From positions 1-64,000 of the forward strand of contig CAJXNP010000017.1 in NCBI GenBank assembly GCA_913057175.1: a DNA stretch of 64,000 nt, read 5' to 3'. The notes under the pieces are model-generated. The model was not told where the DNA came from. It ran no database searches and saw only the letters and a list, made by a program, of their open reading frames with translations. Shown one piece after another: positions 1 to 9,010 of the stretch. Each line of letters starts with the position of its first letter. Within the stretch, counting starts at the first letter, position 1. The position numbers were made by a program, and so were the translations under genes. The DNA is from an uncultured Cytophagales bacterium. Its GTDB lineage: Bacteria; Bacteroidota; Bacteroidia; Cytophagales; Cyclobacteriaceae.

Positions 1-79
1 ATAACTTATTGAATAACAGAGGTTTTTAATAAGTTATCGTCATTATTCATGTTTTTCACATGAATAAACCGGGTTAACT
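1..79 (+). repeat. Dispersed two-hairpin element A, copy 1
   Basis: A 79-bp block that recurs in reverse complement at 59557-59635 with 75 of 79 positions identical and no gaps. It holds two perfect dyads: ATAACTTATT (1-10) with AATAAGTTAT (28-37), and TTATTCATG (43-51) with CATGAATAA (59-67) around a 7-nt loop. It sits downstream of the amidohydrolase gene and touches the window edge, so it may extend further left. No transposase is nearby. The remainder of the gap to 197 shows nothing else recognisable. Confidence 0.85.
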
Positions 80-197
80 CAGAAAATTCACAAAGTTTTC
101 CGTCCTCTGGATTCAATATAGAGATTCATTTACTTGTGGGAAGGCGTGTTTCTGACAACTTAATGATTAGGCAAAAATAAATTGCATAGTCTCACAA

Positions 198-1646
198 CTA
201 TTCATTTTGGATGCGAGGCTGCTCCAACCCACTTTTAAATACTTTTTCAATAGAAAGGGTATGGGTTATGTCTGACAATGGATTTTCCATTAAGATAACA
301 AAATCAGCAAATTTGCCTTTTTCAACGCTCCCGTAGTCTTTTTCAATACCCAGCATCTTTGCTCCATTGTAGGTGGCCATCTTAATAATTTGAAGAGGAG
401 AGATGCCACCCATTTGCATAATTTCCATTTCCTCATGCAGACTAAATCCCGCCAGGACATAGTCATCGCCTAAAACATCCGTCCCTAAAACGATGTTGAT
501 TCCTGCATCGTGTGCTTTTTTTACATCTGCTGTCACAGGCAATAAAAATTCTGCGAATGTCAAAGTGTCGTTTCCTGTAATTTCCTTCAATAGACCTTTG
601 CTAGCTTCGAAATTTACCTGGCTTTTCAGTGCATTGACCAGTGAACTATCGTAGACATCCGCAATCTCAGGCCTTTCCAGCCATTCAGGATGCATTCGGT
701 AAAAAAACAATGATTTACCCAGAGTTAAGGTAGTGATCCATGAGACACCTCTTTTTACCATTTCATTCATAAGATCCTCATCGGTTTCATCGGGTATGTC
801 TGTACCTAAGAAATGGACAAGATTATCTATTCCTGCTTTCATGCAGATCCGTACCTCTTCTATATCACTGGTGTGTGCATAGACAGGTAAACTTGCTGAA
901 TGAGCTTCACGGACAATAGAATTAATCAGACTGCTGTCCATACGCTCCACAAAAGGAGGAGTTGGACCATCTTCGACTACTAACTTTATTCCGATGGCTC
1001 CGTTTTCTTTTGCTTCGGAAACAATTTTCTTAGCATGTCCGGCATCCTTCAGGTAATAAATCGTTTCTCCATCAACCCAGACTGAAGAAGGGTAGGTTTT
1101 ATAAGGGTGGCCTCCTTCGGTGGTGACAATTGGACTGGAGTAAAATACGCGAGGTGATATTATGTTGCCGTTTTCAGCTGATTCCTGCAATTCTTTCATG
1201 TTAGCATAGCTCCCTCTTCCTCCACCAAATAAGATGGTTGAGGTAATCCCAAAATGAACCATCGTTTTAAACTGGTGATTGTAGCTTTTTCTTGCAGTCG
1301 TATCAACATCAATGCGGGAAGGGTGGGCATGTGCCTCCATCAATCCCGGGATCAGGTATTTTCCTGTACCATCGAATTCGGATTTAGCAGTTGCGCCGGG
1401 GAGTAGTTCAGAAGATATTTCTATAATTTTTCCGTCGCTTACATAGATATTCACATTCTCTTTCATCGGACTTCCCGTGCCATCCACCAGGTTAATATGA
1501 TAAATGGCAAGGTCATATTCTTGGTTTTTTGTAGAATTACATGAAGCCAGAAGGACAGTGAAAAAAATGAGGGTGAAAAAGTGGTTTGCCAATTGTCTGA
1601 ATAGTTTAGTTTTCACAAAATAATTATATGAACCCAAATTCCGCAT
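198..1646 (-). CDS. Amidohydrolase lipoprotein (imidazolonepropionase-like)
   Basis: A metal-dependent hydrolase of the amidohydrolase superfamily, probably acting on a cyclic amide or peptide-like substrate in the periplasm or at the outer membrane; the substrate cannot be read from sequence. The TIM-barrel metal ligands are present in order: HAH after strand 1, a lysine in GIKLVVEDG, His in VYAHTSD and NLVHFLGTD, and Asp in LGTDVLG. The C-terminus closes the beta-sandwich (GSVEKGKFADFVIL). The N-terminus is a signal peptide with lipobox LLAS-C. The ATG at 1646 lies inside repeat element B1. The GTG at 1616 gives MKTKLFRQL..., a cleaner lipoprotein signal, and may be the true start. The open frame runs to 1748 only through a TTG inside the repeat. 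Confidence 0.85.
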   Translation of the reverse strand: MRNLGSYNYFVKTKLFRQLANHFFTLIFFTVLLASCNSTKNQEYDLAIYHINLVDGTGSPMKENVNIYVSDGKIIEISSELLPGATAKSEFDGTGKYLIPGLMEAHAHPSRIDVDTTARKSYNHQFKTMVHFGITSTILFGGGRGSYANMKELQESAENGNIISPRVFYSSPIVTTEGGHPYKTYPSSVWVDGETIYYLKDAGHAKKIVSEAKENGAIGIKLVVEDGPTPPFVERMDSSLINSIVREAHSASLPVYAHTSDIEEVRICMKAGIDNLVHFLGTDIPDETDEDLMNEMVKRGVSWITTLTLGKSLFFYRMHPEWLERPEIADVYDSSLVNALKSQVNFEASKGLLKEITGNDTLTFAEFLLPVTADVKKAHDAGINIVLGTDVLGDDYVLAGFSLHEEMEIMQMGGISPLQIIKMATYNGAKMLGIEKDYGSVEKGKFADFVILMENPLSDITHTLSIEKVFKSGLEQPRIQNE

Positions 1647-1762
1647 TAGAGCGGAATTTGCCCTTTTGGCTGACGAAAGCGGAGCTTTGTCAGGGTTAAC
1701 CTTGACAAAAACACAGTTTTTTGTCAACCCGTAGGGCAGATTAAGCAAAAGCTTAATCTGGG
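1629..1762 (+). repeat. Multi-hairpin element B, copy 1
   Basis: Shares its two ends with the copy at 16989-17097 (opposite strand). The left module is a dyad ATTCCGC-ATTAGA-GCGGAAT. The right module is CAGATTAAGC-AAAA-GCTTAATCTG. Between them are unrelated hairpins, here CTGACGAAAGC/GCTTTGTCAG and a TTGACAAAA/TTTTGTCAA pair. The left module contributes the predicted ATG of the amidohydrolase gene, and both copies extend the frame of the adjacent gene through the same codons TTG CTT AAT CTG. Confidence 0.8.
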
Positions 1763-1854
1763 ATGAACTTAAAAACCTGATTAATATTTAATAATAATCC
1801 AAGTCGAAATTATCTCATAATAAATAATCAGTCAATAGTTTTTCTTAAATCACC

Positions 1855-2220
1855 CTATTCGACCCGTAAAATCTTTTCCATCTTACGACCCTTCGCTAAT
1901 TCATCTACCAGCTTATCCAGGTATCTTACTTTTTGCGTTAAGGGGTTTTCAATTTCTTCTACACGATAACCACAAATGACACCAGTGATGAGGTGAGCAT
2001 TGGTGTTTAAGGTAGCATTCTGAAAGAATTTTTCAAACGTTACTTTTTCGTCAATGAGTTCATTAAGCTTTTTTTCATCGAAACCGGTTAGCCACTCTAT
2101 GACCTGATGCAATTCTTCTTTCGTTCGGCCTTTCCTCTCGACTTTTGTGACATAATGCGGATATACCGATGAAAATGTCATTTTTGCCATTCGTTCGTCG
2201 TGTTTTTGTGTGGTTTTCAT
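1855..2220 (-). CDS. DUF2200 domain-containing protein
   Basis: A small 121-residue soluble protein recognised as the DUF2200 family from its opening ([23 protein letters not shown]) and the repeated-helix pattern that follows ([32 protein letters not shown]). Function unknown; no catalytic motif is apparent. ATG at 2220 is chosen because it matches the family start; an upstream TTG at 2241 is in frame but unlikely. It follows the DUF1801 gene by 22 bp on the same strand, so the two are probably co-transcribed. Confidence 0.85.
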   Translation of the reverse strand: MKTTQKHDERMAKMTFSSVYPHYVTKVERKGRTKEELHQVIEWLTGFDEKKLNELIDEKVTFEKFFQNATLNTNAHLITGVICGYRVEEIENPLTQKVRYLDKLVDELAKGRKMEKILRVE

Positions 2221-2242
2221 AATTCCGGGTTTATTGTTCAAA

Positions 2243-2635
2243 TTACTTTAACCTTTCTAATTTGCCCTTTCTTTTGACGATGTTTTTGTAGTCCCACTGA
2301 ATTTCTTTTGATTTTTTCAGCCAGCGTTTAAGATCTTCAATATTAATTTGTTCTGCTGAAGAGTAGAAAATGGAGGCATCTTTGAACTTTTTTCCAACAA
2401 TGTTCAATCTTTCTTCTTCAAAGTCTGCACCACTCCAAAACATCAAACGCCAGCCGACCTTTTGTTTGCTGTAGCCAACAATCGGATTCCCATCCAAAAA
2501 CCACACCGGGTGGGCATGCCAGATCTTACTTTCCGATTCAGTCAGCTCGTTGCCAATGGTCGTGGCAAGAAGATCACAAATTTCTTGATCAGCCGCTGTT
2601 TGTTGATCATTGTATGCTTGAATTTCCGGGTTCAT
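2243..2635 (-). CDS. DUF1801 (YdhG-like) protein
   Basis: A 130-residue protein of the DUF1801/YdhG-like fold. The characteristic core is visible: [23 protein letters not shown], then GWRLMFWSG and a short C-terminal helix pair ending in a basic tail ([14 protein letters not shown]). The family has a small alpha/beta fold of unclear molecular role. No signal peptide or membrane segment is seen, so it is cytoplasmic. First gene of a likely two-gene unit with the DUF2200 protein. Confidence 0.8.
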   Translation of the reverse strand: MNPEIQAYNDQQTAADQEICDLLATTIGNELTESESKIWHAHPVWFLDGNPIVGYSKQKVGWRLMFWSGADFEEERLNIVGKKFKDASIFYSSAEQINIEDLKRWLKKSKEIQWDYKNIVKRKGKLERLK

Positions 2636-2880
2636 GTGGGCTTCTTTAATGTTGTTGGTTAGATTAACATGGATAGTAGGAATAAGAAGAAGTTTTGATA
2701 TCTAAGTTTTCTAAAAATTAAATACTTATCTATCTCTAAAATCCTTACATACTCTCATTATCACCATCATTTTCATTTCCAATAAACAACATTCATCAAA
2801 TTCAAGCAATGAAATACACTATTATGTTATCTAAGGCAAGTTTCTCAGAAATATTAAACCGTCCAAAAACTTAAGAACAA

Positions 2881-2945
2881 TCATCCTGAACTTGATTCAG
2901 GATCGGTTTAATCTAGTAAAAGATCCTGAACTGAATTCAGGATGA
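2881..2945. repeat. REP-like palindrome pair, element C copies 1 and 2
   Basis: Two imperfect palindromes built on TCATCCTGAA...TTCAGGAT, at 2881-2904 and 2921-2945, the second in inverse orientation, so the whole is itself an inverted repeat. A third copy lies at 53425-53449. They occupy the 405-bp gap 2636-3040, which otherwise holds only AT-rich sequence and the promoter-like box before the metal efflux operon. They may act as a transcription terminator or be a mobile REP remnant. Confidence 0.75.
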
Positions 2946-3028
2946 CGCGAAGGAAGCGCTTTTTAGCTAGCTTAAGAAAGAAACCGCTCTTTCAGATCTC
3001 ATAAAAAATCATTACCCGTTAATTTTAC

Positions 3029-3036
3029 TATATTTG
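3029..3036 (+). promoter_or_regulatory. Bacteroidota -7 box (TATATTTG)
   Basis: TATATTTG matches the TAnnTTTG -7 consensus of Bacteroidota primary sigma promoters. It lies 5 bp before the GTG at 3041, which would make a transcript starting here almost leaderless for GTG; translation could instead begin at ATG 3062. No good -33 TTTG is seen at the expected distance. Confidence 0.4.
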
Positions 3037-3040
3037 CAAC

Positions 3041-3349
3041 GTGAAACCTCTGGCGCTTATCATGGCTTTTCTTTTTATGGGACTTATTCTGGTTCCATGC
3101 GATGATACCATGGCTGCCGGTGATTGTGAGTCTTCGTATGTGGAGCACTCCGATCAGGAAGATCACAAAGATACAGGAGATGAATGCTCGCCTTTGTGCA
3201 TTTGCAATTGCTGCCAGGTGCATTTCACATCCTTCAGCCAATGTGAAAAAGCAACCACCATCGAACTCATCACGGAAATTGATTTTTTATACCTGGAATC
3301 CCATCCAAAGGAATCATTTAACCCTCTTCTCAAACCACCCAAATTCTGA
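3041..3349 (+). CDS. Cys-rich DUF6660 family protein, metal operon
   Basis: A 102-residue exported protein. A hydrophobic N-terminus (residues 4-18) is followed by Cys20 in a lipobox-like LVPC. A His/Asp/Glu-rich stretch follows, then a dense cysteine cluster (Cys49, 53, 55, 57, 58 in ECSPLCICNCC) and His61. This pattern is that of DUF6660 proteins, found next to Bacteroidota CzcA-type pumps. A role in periplasmic metal binding or sensing is an inference from the cysteines and the neighbour. GTG 3041 supplies the Lys needed for a signal peptide; ATG 3062 is an alternative. It precedes czcA by 96 bp holding two small hairpins. Confidence 0.75.
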   Translation: MKPLALIMAFLFMGLILVPCDDTMAAGDCESSYVEHSDQEDHKDTGDECSPLCICNCCQVHFTSFSQCEKATTIELITEIDFLYLESHPKESFNPLLKPPKF

Positions 3350-3363
3350 ATTCGGAATGAGCA

Positions 3364-3404
3364 CAGGCAAATTATGCCTGATCGGTTAATCTCTCATTAG
3401 AGAT
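3364..3404 (+). promoter_or_regulatory. Tandem small hairpins between DUF6660 gene and czcA
   Basis: Two consecutive perfect dyads: CAGGCA-AATTA-TGCCTG (3364-3380) and ATCTCT-CATT-AGAGAT (3389-3404). They lie in the 96-bp spacer before czcA. There is no T-run after either, so they are not a standard terminator. They could be an RNA processing or attenuation site, or an operator. Confidence 0.45.
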
Positions 3405-3445
3405 CAATCGAACCATAATTATTTCTGAATTCAAAATCATTTGTT

Positions 3446-6400
3446 ATGATCAATCAAATCATAGCTTTTTCCATCAGGAATAAGCTGATTGTTGGTCTGC
3501 TCACCCTCGCTATGATCGGCGGAGGGATATGGAGTATGACCAAGGTGCCACTTGATGCAGTACCCGATATTACCAACAACCAGGTGCAGGTCATCACGCA
3601 GGCGCCCAATCTTGGTACGGAAGATATTGAACAATTTGTCACCTATCCTATAGAAGTAGCTTTGGCCAATCTGCCCGGTGTCATCGAGATCAGGTCTATT
3701 TCGAGATTCGGCCTGTCTGTTGTCACCATTGTTTTTGAAGATGACATGGATACCTATCTTCCCCGCCAGCTGGTAGCTGAAAAACTTTCCCAGGTCAAGG
3801 AGGATATTCCGGAAGGGTTTGGAAGTGTATTCATCGGACCGATCACGACCGGCCTGGGAGAGATCTACCAATATACTCTGGAAGTAGACCCCAAATATTC
3901 AAATCAGTATTCGGCAATGGACCTGCGAACCATGCAGGACTGGATCGTTCGCCGCCAAATGGCGATGGTTCCCGGTGTGGTGGAAGTAAATGCTTTCGGT
4001 GGCTACATCAAACAATATGAGGTAGCTGTCGACCCTGATGAACTGAGGGCCATTGACCTCACCATTACGGATATTTTTGAAGCACTTGAACAGAATAACC
4101 GGAATACCGGCGGGGCTTACATTGAGAAAAACCACATGGCTAACTTCATTCGGGGGGAAGGCCTGGCCAGGAGTGTCGAAGATATTGAAAACATAGTCAT
4201 TAAAACAGTGGAGGGAATCCCCATTTTGATCAGGGATGTAGCCAGTGTTAAGATGGGAAAAGCCATTCGATATGGGGCTTTTACCAAAGATGGGAATGGT
4301 GAGGCAGTAGGTGGGATCATCTTCATGCTAAAAGGTGCCAATTCGAACAAGGTTATTGCTCAGGTGAAAGAAAGAATGGAGCAAATACAGGAATCGTTGC
4401 CGGAAGGTGTGACCATCCAGCCGTTTCTGGACCGTAGCGCACTCATTTCCGAAACGACCAGCACCGTGACGACCAACCTGGTGGAAGGAGCGTTGATCGT
4501 GATTTTCGTACTCGTTATTCTTTTGGGAAACTGGCGGGGAGGGTTGATCGTCGCATCTACCATCCCTTTATCATTGCTCTTTGCTTTTATCCTGATGTAT
4601 GTGTTTGATGTGTGGGCCAATTTGATGAGCCTTGGGGCAATTGATTTCGGGATCATCGTAGATGGAGCAGTGATCATTGTAGAAGGTACGGTTTTCTTTT
4701 TGTCCGGACAGGTTCTTAAGGGGAAAAGAATTGACACCAGGGTTCGTGATGACGTTACTTATGAAGCTTCGAGCAAGATGATGAACGCTGCTTTTTTCGG
4801 ACAGCTGATCATTCTGATTGTCTTTTTGCCTATCCTTTTTTTGGAAGGTGTTGAAGGAAAAATGTTCCGGCCAATGGCATTTACATTTATGTTTGCCATG
4901 CTGGGGGCGATGATCTTGTGTCTTACCTATGTTCCGGTTGTCTCATCGCTGTTCATCCAGGTATCCGGAAAAGGAAAAAAATCCTGGGGAGACATGCTTG
5001 TCAAATGGCTGGAGGATAAATACGAAGCTTCGCTGGGGAGGGTACTAAAATGGACAGGCCTAGTGATAATTTCAGCTTCGATTCTATTGGCATTGGCGGT
5101 TTTTACTTTTACAAGAATGGGGGGAGAATTTATTCCCCAACTTGATGAAGGCGATATTGCCTTCCACATAATTCTGAAGCCGGGAAGCTCACTGTCAGAA
5201 AGCATCCATACATCAACGAAAATTGAGAAAATCCTCCTGGAAAACTTTCCGGAAGTTAGACACGCCATGAGCCGGTTTGGAGTTGCCGACGTACCTACCG
5301 ATCCCATGCCGATGGATATTGGCGATTGTTTTGTGATCCTGAAGCCCAAAGAGGAATGGGTTTCCGCAAAAACCAAAGAAGAACTGATAGAAAAGATCAA
5401 GGAAAAGATCAGCATCATTCCCGGTGTGAACTATGAATTCACCCAACCCATTGAGATGCGATTTAATGAGCTGCTCACAGGTGTTCGGGAAGATATTGCT
5501 GTGAAGCTTTATGGCGAGGACCTGGATTTTCTTGCGAAGAAGGCGGAGGAAATGGGCAGGATCATTTCATCGGTAGAAGGTGTGGGAGAAATGAGGGTGG
5601 AGGCGACTTCGGGACTCCCACAGATGACCGTCGTTTACGATCGGGATGAATTAGCGCAATATGGGTTAAATGTAAATGGTATTAATAAGGTGATTGAAAC
5701 TGCTTTCGCAGGAGGGAAAGCCGGTGTCATCTTTGAAGGGGAAAAACGGTTTGATCTGGTGGTGAGACTGGATTCCATCCATCGTACCAATATCGATGAT
5801 GTGAAGGGGTTGTACATCAATACTCCAAATGGCGCCCAGATCCCATTGAAAGAAGTGGCTACTATCAACTATGAGCCGGGCCCCATGCAGATCAGCCGCG
5901 ATAATACCAATCGCCGGACCTATGTGGGGATCAATGTACGCGGACGGGATGTGAAAACACTTGTGGAGGAGATCAGACAAAAATTAAACGATCAGCTGGA
6001 CCTTCCTGCAGGTTACTACATTCGCTACGGTGGAGCGTTTGAAAACCTGGAGCGGGCCACAAACCGGTTAAAGATAGTGGTGCCTATTGCGTTAGCGCTG
6101 ATCTTTATTTTGATCTTTTTTGCTTTACGATCTTTCAAACAAACCATTATGATTTATATCGCTATTCCCCTGGCTGCTATTGGCGGCGTGTTTTCCCTTT
6201 GGTTAAGGGATATGCCTTTCAGCATTTCAGCAGGAGTGGGATTTATTGTTCTATTTGGTGTGGCTGTTCTGAATGGCCTGGTATTGATAAGCGCCTGGAA
6301 TGAGCTCAAAGAAGAAGGTGTGAATGATTTGACAGATCGAATCAAACAGGGTTCCAGGAGACGGATCCGGCCTATTTTGCTCACGGCCCTCACGGATATT

Positions 6401-7795
6401 CTAGGTTTTTTACCTATGGCCATTTCCACTTCAGCGGGTGCGGAAGTTCAGCAGCCTCTGGCAACTGTGGTCATTGGAGGAATGATCACATCCACACTGC
6501 TGACTTTGTTCATACTGCCGATCTTATACCGTTGGATGGAATCGGGCACATTAAAATTATCCATCAATAAAAACCTGGCTGTGCTGATTGTTATTGTTGG
6601 TTTCGGTACTCTGTTCTCCAATTCCGTGAAGGCGCAAGCTACTGATTCGCTTCAAACCATCACTATGGAAGAAGCCGTCATCAGGGCATTGTCAAACTAC
6701 CCGGAATTAAAAGCCACAAGACTAAAAATCGACCAGCAGGAATCACTGAAAAAGACTGCCTGGGATCTTGGAAATACACAAGTCTTTACCGCAGGAGAAG
6801 AGCTGAGTGAAGGTGGTCAGGGAGTTTATACCACGATCGGTATCCAGCAACAGAATGTAGACCTGTTTGGCGTGCCGGCTAAGCTCAAAGCTCAAAAGGA
6901 AAAAGTGATGCTGGCGGAAACGGCTTTGGAACTAAACGAGATCCAGCTTACGCAAAAGGTGAAGGAGGCTTACGCCAATGCCTACATTGCAGGTTTAAAC
7001 CTGGAACTGTTTAATCAGCTGGATTCGATCTACCGGGATTTTGAACGGGCGGCACGATTACATTATGAAGTGGAAGAAACCTCTAAACTGGCTTACCTTG
7101 CTTCGATGAACCAGGTCAGGCAAATCCAGTTGCAAAAAGGTCAGGCAGAATTCGACTATGTCACGGCGCTGATCAAATTTAATTTATGGTTGGTAAGCGA
7201 TACGGTTTTTACTCCTGATTTTACCGGAGAGGCCAGGTGGTTGGACGCCCCTGTGTTGGTGGATTCAATAGCAGATCATCCGTTGTTGCAATTAGCCGAA
7301 CAAAATATTTCCGTGGCCGAAGCCGATAAGAAGGCAGCTTCAACGGCATTGTACCCCAAATTGTATGGTCAATATGGAGCACAAAAAATAGACGGGCAAT
7401 CCGGTTTTTACCAGTTCCAGGCAGGTGTTTCCATTCCACTTTTCTTTTTCCGCGAAAGTGGTCAAATACAATCAGCGAAGATTCGGAGTGAAATAGCCGA
7501 ACAGGAGTATAAGCAAAGTCAGCTGGAATTGCAGACCGAATACCAGTCACTGCTTCAGCAGTACAAGAAGTGGCAGGCTTCGTGGCAGTTTTATAACGAA
7601 GAAGCATTGCAACTGGCTCATGAACAAAGGAACGGTGCTATTTTCGCCTATAAAGAGGGAGGCATTGACTATGTGTCCTTTATTCAAAACCTGAAGGAAA
7701 GTCTTCAGGTGGAACTCAACGCAAGGGATGCATTGCAAAAGTACCTGGAATCAAAATTTCGCCTGGAATATTATCTCGGATCAATTCACAAGTAA
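3446..7795 (+). CDS. czcA: CzcA/CusA heavy-metal RND pump fused to a CzcC-like outer-membrane factor
   Basis: A 1449-residue fusion. Residues 1-1035 are a heavy-metal-efflux RND transporter: TM1 from residue 12, two periplasmic porter regions, and the proton-relay motif GAIDFGIIVDGA with Asp400 and Asp406 in TM4. Typical CzcA/CusA proteins end near here at about 1040. Residues 1043-1065 then form a signal-peptide-like segment (NLAVLIVIVGFG... ending KAQA). The rest, to 1449, is a TolC/CzcC-type outer-membrane factor with long coiled-coil helices (TMEEAVIRALSNYPELKA). It should export divalent or monovalent metal ions across both membranes with the CzcB protein 12 bp downstream. The frame is continuous and fusions of this type are known in Bacteroidota. 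Metal specificity is not determined. Confidence 0.93.
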   Translation: MINQIIAFSIRNKLIVGLLTLAMIGGGIWSMTKVPLDAVPDITNNQVQVITQAPNLGTEDIEQFVTYPIEVALANLPGVIEIRSISRFGLSVVTIVFEDDMDTYLPRQLVAEKLSQVKEDIPEGFGSVFIGPITTGLGEIYQYTLEVDPKYSNQYSAMDLRTMQDWIVRRQMAMVPGVVEVNAFGGYIKQYEVAVDPDELRAIDLTITDIFEALEQNNRNTGGAYIEKNHMANFIRGEGLARSVEDIENIVIKTVEGIPILIRDVASVKMGKAIRYGAFTKDGNGEAVGGIIFMLKGANSNKVIAQVKERMEQIQESLPEGVTIQPFLDRSALISETTSTVTTNLVEGALIVIFVLVILLGNWRGGLIVASTIPLSLLFAFILMYVFDVWANLMSLGAIDFGIIVDGAVIIVEGTVFFLSGQVLKGKRIDTRVRDDVTYEASSKMMNAAFFGQLIILIVFLPILFLEGVEGKMFRPMAFTFMFAMLGAMILCLTYVPVVSSLFIQVSGKGKKSWGDMLVKWLEDKYEASLGRVLKWTGLVIISASILLALAVFTFTRMGGEFIPQLDEGDIAFHIILKPGSSLSESIHTSTKIEKILLENFPEVRHAMSRFGVADVPTDPMPMDIGDCFVILKPKEEWVSAKTKEELIEKIKEKISIIPGVNYEFTQPIEMRFNELLTGVREDIAVKLYGEDLDFLAKKAEEMGRIISSVEGVGEMRVEATSGLPQMTVVYDRDELAQYGLNVNGINKVIETAFAGGKAGVIFEGEKRFDLVVRLDSIHRTNIDDVKGLYINTPNGAQIPLKEVATINYEPGPMQISRDNTNRRTYVGINVRGRDVKTLVEEIRQKLNDQLDLPAGYYIRYGGAFENLERATNRLKIVVPIALALIFILIFFALRSFKQTIMIYIAIPLAAIGGVFSLWLRDMPFSISAGVGFIVLFGVAVLNGLVLISAWNELKEEGVNDLTDRIKQGSRRRIRPILLTALTDILGFLPMAISTSAGAEVQQPLATVVIGGMITSTLLTLFILPILYRWMESGTLKLSINKNLAVLIVIVGFGTLFSNSVKAQATDSLQTITMEEAVIRALSNYPELKATRLKIDQQESLKKTAWDLGNTQVFTAGEELSEGGQGVYTTIGIQQQNVDLFGVPAKLKAQKEKVMLAETALELNEIQLTQKVKEAYANAYIAGLNLELFNQLDSIYRDFERAARLHYEVEETSKLAYLASMNQVRQIQLQKGQAEFDYVTALIKFNLWLVSDTVFTPDFTGEARWLDAPVLVDSIADHPLLQLAEQNISVAEADKKAASTALYPKLYGQYGAQKIDGQSGFYQFQAGVSIPLFFFRESGQIQSAKIRSEIAEQEYKQSQLELQTEYQSLLQQYKKWQASWQFYNEEALQLAHEQRNGAIFAYKEGGIDYVSFIQNLKESLQVELNARDALQKYLESKFRLEYYLGSIHK

Positions 7796-7807
7796 AAAGA
7801 CAAAACA

Positions 7808-9010
7808 ATGAAATTCACTATAAATCAAATCATCGCCATTTGCTCAATCATATTGATTTTAATGGCTTGTGGCAAGAGTCAGGATCATTCACATGACGAT
7901 GATCACACTCATGAAGAGGCGGGTCACCACGATGAAGAAAGCGAAAAAGTTCACCTTTCAGCTGCTCAGTTTGAAGCGCTGGATATGAAGGTGGGGGAAC
8001 TTCCCAGGAAAAATCTTTCTTCGATTGTTCAAGCTAATGGGGAGCTGGAGGTGCCTCCGCAAAATGAGGCAAACGTTACGGCGATCCTTGGCGCAAATGT
8101 GGTATCCATCAAGGTCATTGAAGGGGATGATATTAAAAAGGGGCAGGCACTGGCTTACCTATCACATCCGAACCTCACAAGATTGCAAAGCGAATACCTG
8201 GAGGCACACAATCAACTTTTGTTTCTGGAGCAGGAATTCCAGCGACAGAAAAGGCTCTATGAAGCGGAGGTTGGTTCCGGAAAAACATATCAACAAACCC
8301 AGGCGGAGTACAATGCCTCTCAGGCTATTGTCAAAAGCCTTGGATCGCAACTTCGGCAATTAGGTATGAGTCCTCAGCGAATTGAGCAAGGAGAATTCTA
8401 TGACCAGGTCCCGGTAGTAAGCCCAATAGAAGGAACCATTGTAAAGGTGAATATCAAAACCGGCCAGTATGTTCAACCGGAAAAAGAACTGTTTGAAATT
8501 GTCAATACACATCATATCCATGCCGATCTGATGGTCTTTGAGAAAGATGTTTTTAAAGTTCATGTTGGTCAGCGGGTGCGTTTTACGGTCGAGACACTTC
8601 CGGGCGAAGAATTGTATGCTGAGATCTATTCGGTTGGAAAGAAATTCGAGCAGGATCCAAAAGCAATACACATTCATGCCGAGATAGAAAACAAAGAGGG
8701 ACATTTAATACCGGGAATGTACATTAAGGGTCAGATCTTAACAGATAGTGTGGAGACTTTTGCACTGCCCGAGAGTGCCATCACACGGGAAGGAAACGAA
8801 TACCTTACTTTTATTGCGGAAAAAGAGCAGGAAGGATCCGAGGTGATGTGGATGTTTACTCCAACACAAATTCTGACTGGCACATCGAATAATGGATGGG
8901 TAGAAGTAAAATTACTACAGGAATTTCCAGGGGGAACTCAATTTGTACTGAACAATGCCTACTATTTACTGGCAGAAATGAAAAAGGAAGAGGCGGGGCA
9001 TAGTCACTAG
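7808..9010 (+). CDS. czcB: Periplasmic adaptor of metal efflux pump (CzcB/CusB family)
   Basis: A 400-residue membrane-fusion lipoprotein linking the RND pump to its outer-membrane factor. The signal peptide ends in LMA-Cys21. A metal-binding His/Asp/Glu-rich segment (His27, 29, 33, 35, 40, 41) follows at once, and the protein ends in HSH. The HlyD/CzcB core has a lipoyl-like half-motif (NVVSIKVIEGDDIKKGQALAYL), a helical hairpin (about 125-180) and the second half (SPIEGTIVKVNIKTGQYV), then beta-barrel domains. It is the last gene of the efflux operon. Confidence 0.93.
   Translation: MKFTINQIIAICSIILILMACGKSQDHSHDDDHTHEEAGHHDEESEKVHLSAAQFEALDMKVGELPRKNLSSIVQANGELEVPPQNEANVTAILGANVVSIKVIEGDDIKKGQALAYLSHPNLTRLQSEYLEAHNQLLFLEQEFQRQKRLYEAEVGSGKTYQQTQAEYNASQAIVKSLGSQLRQLGMSPQRIEQGEFYDQVPVVSPIEGTIVKVNIKTGQYVQPEKELFEIVNTHHIHADLMVFEKDVFKVHVGQRVRFTVETLPGEELYAEIYSVGKKFEQDPKAIHIHAEIENKEGHLIPGMYIKGQILTDSVETFALPESAITREGNEYLTFIAEKEQEGSEVMWMFTPTQILTGTSNNGWVEVKLLQEFPGGTQFVLNNAYYLLAEMKKEEAGHSH

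Noticed and set aside
4360-4737. 125-codon minus-strand frame inside czcA, with several similar ones across the window
   Set aside because: Shadow of the real coding frame; composition and residues are those expected from antisense reading.
3446-7795. Frameshift or assembly join between czcA and a separate czcC
   Set aside because: The frame is continuous with ordinary sequence at the junction, and fusions of this kind are known in Bacteroidota.
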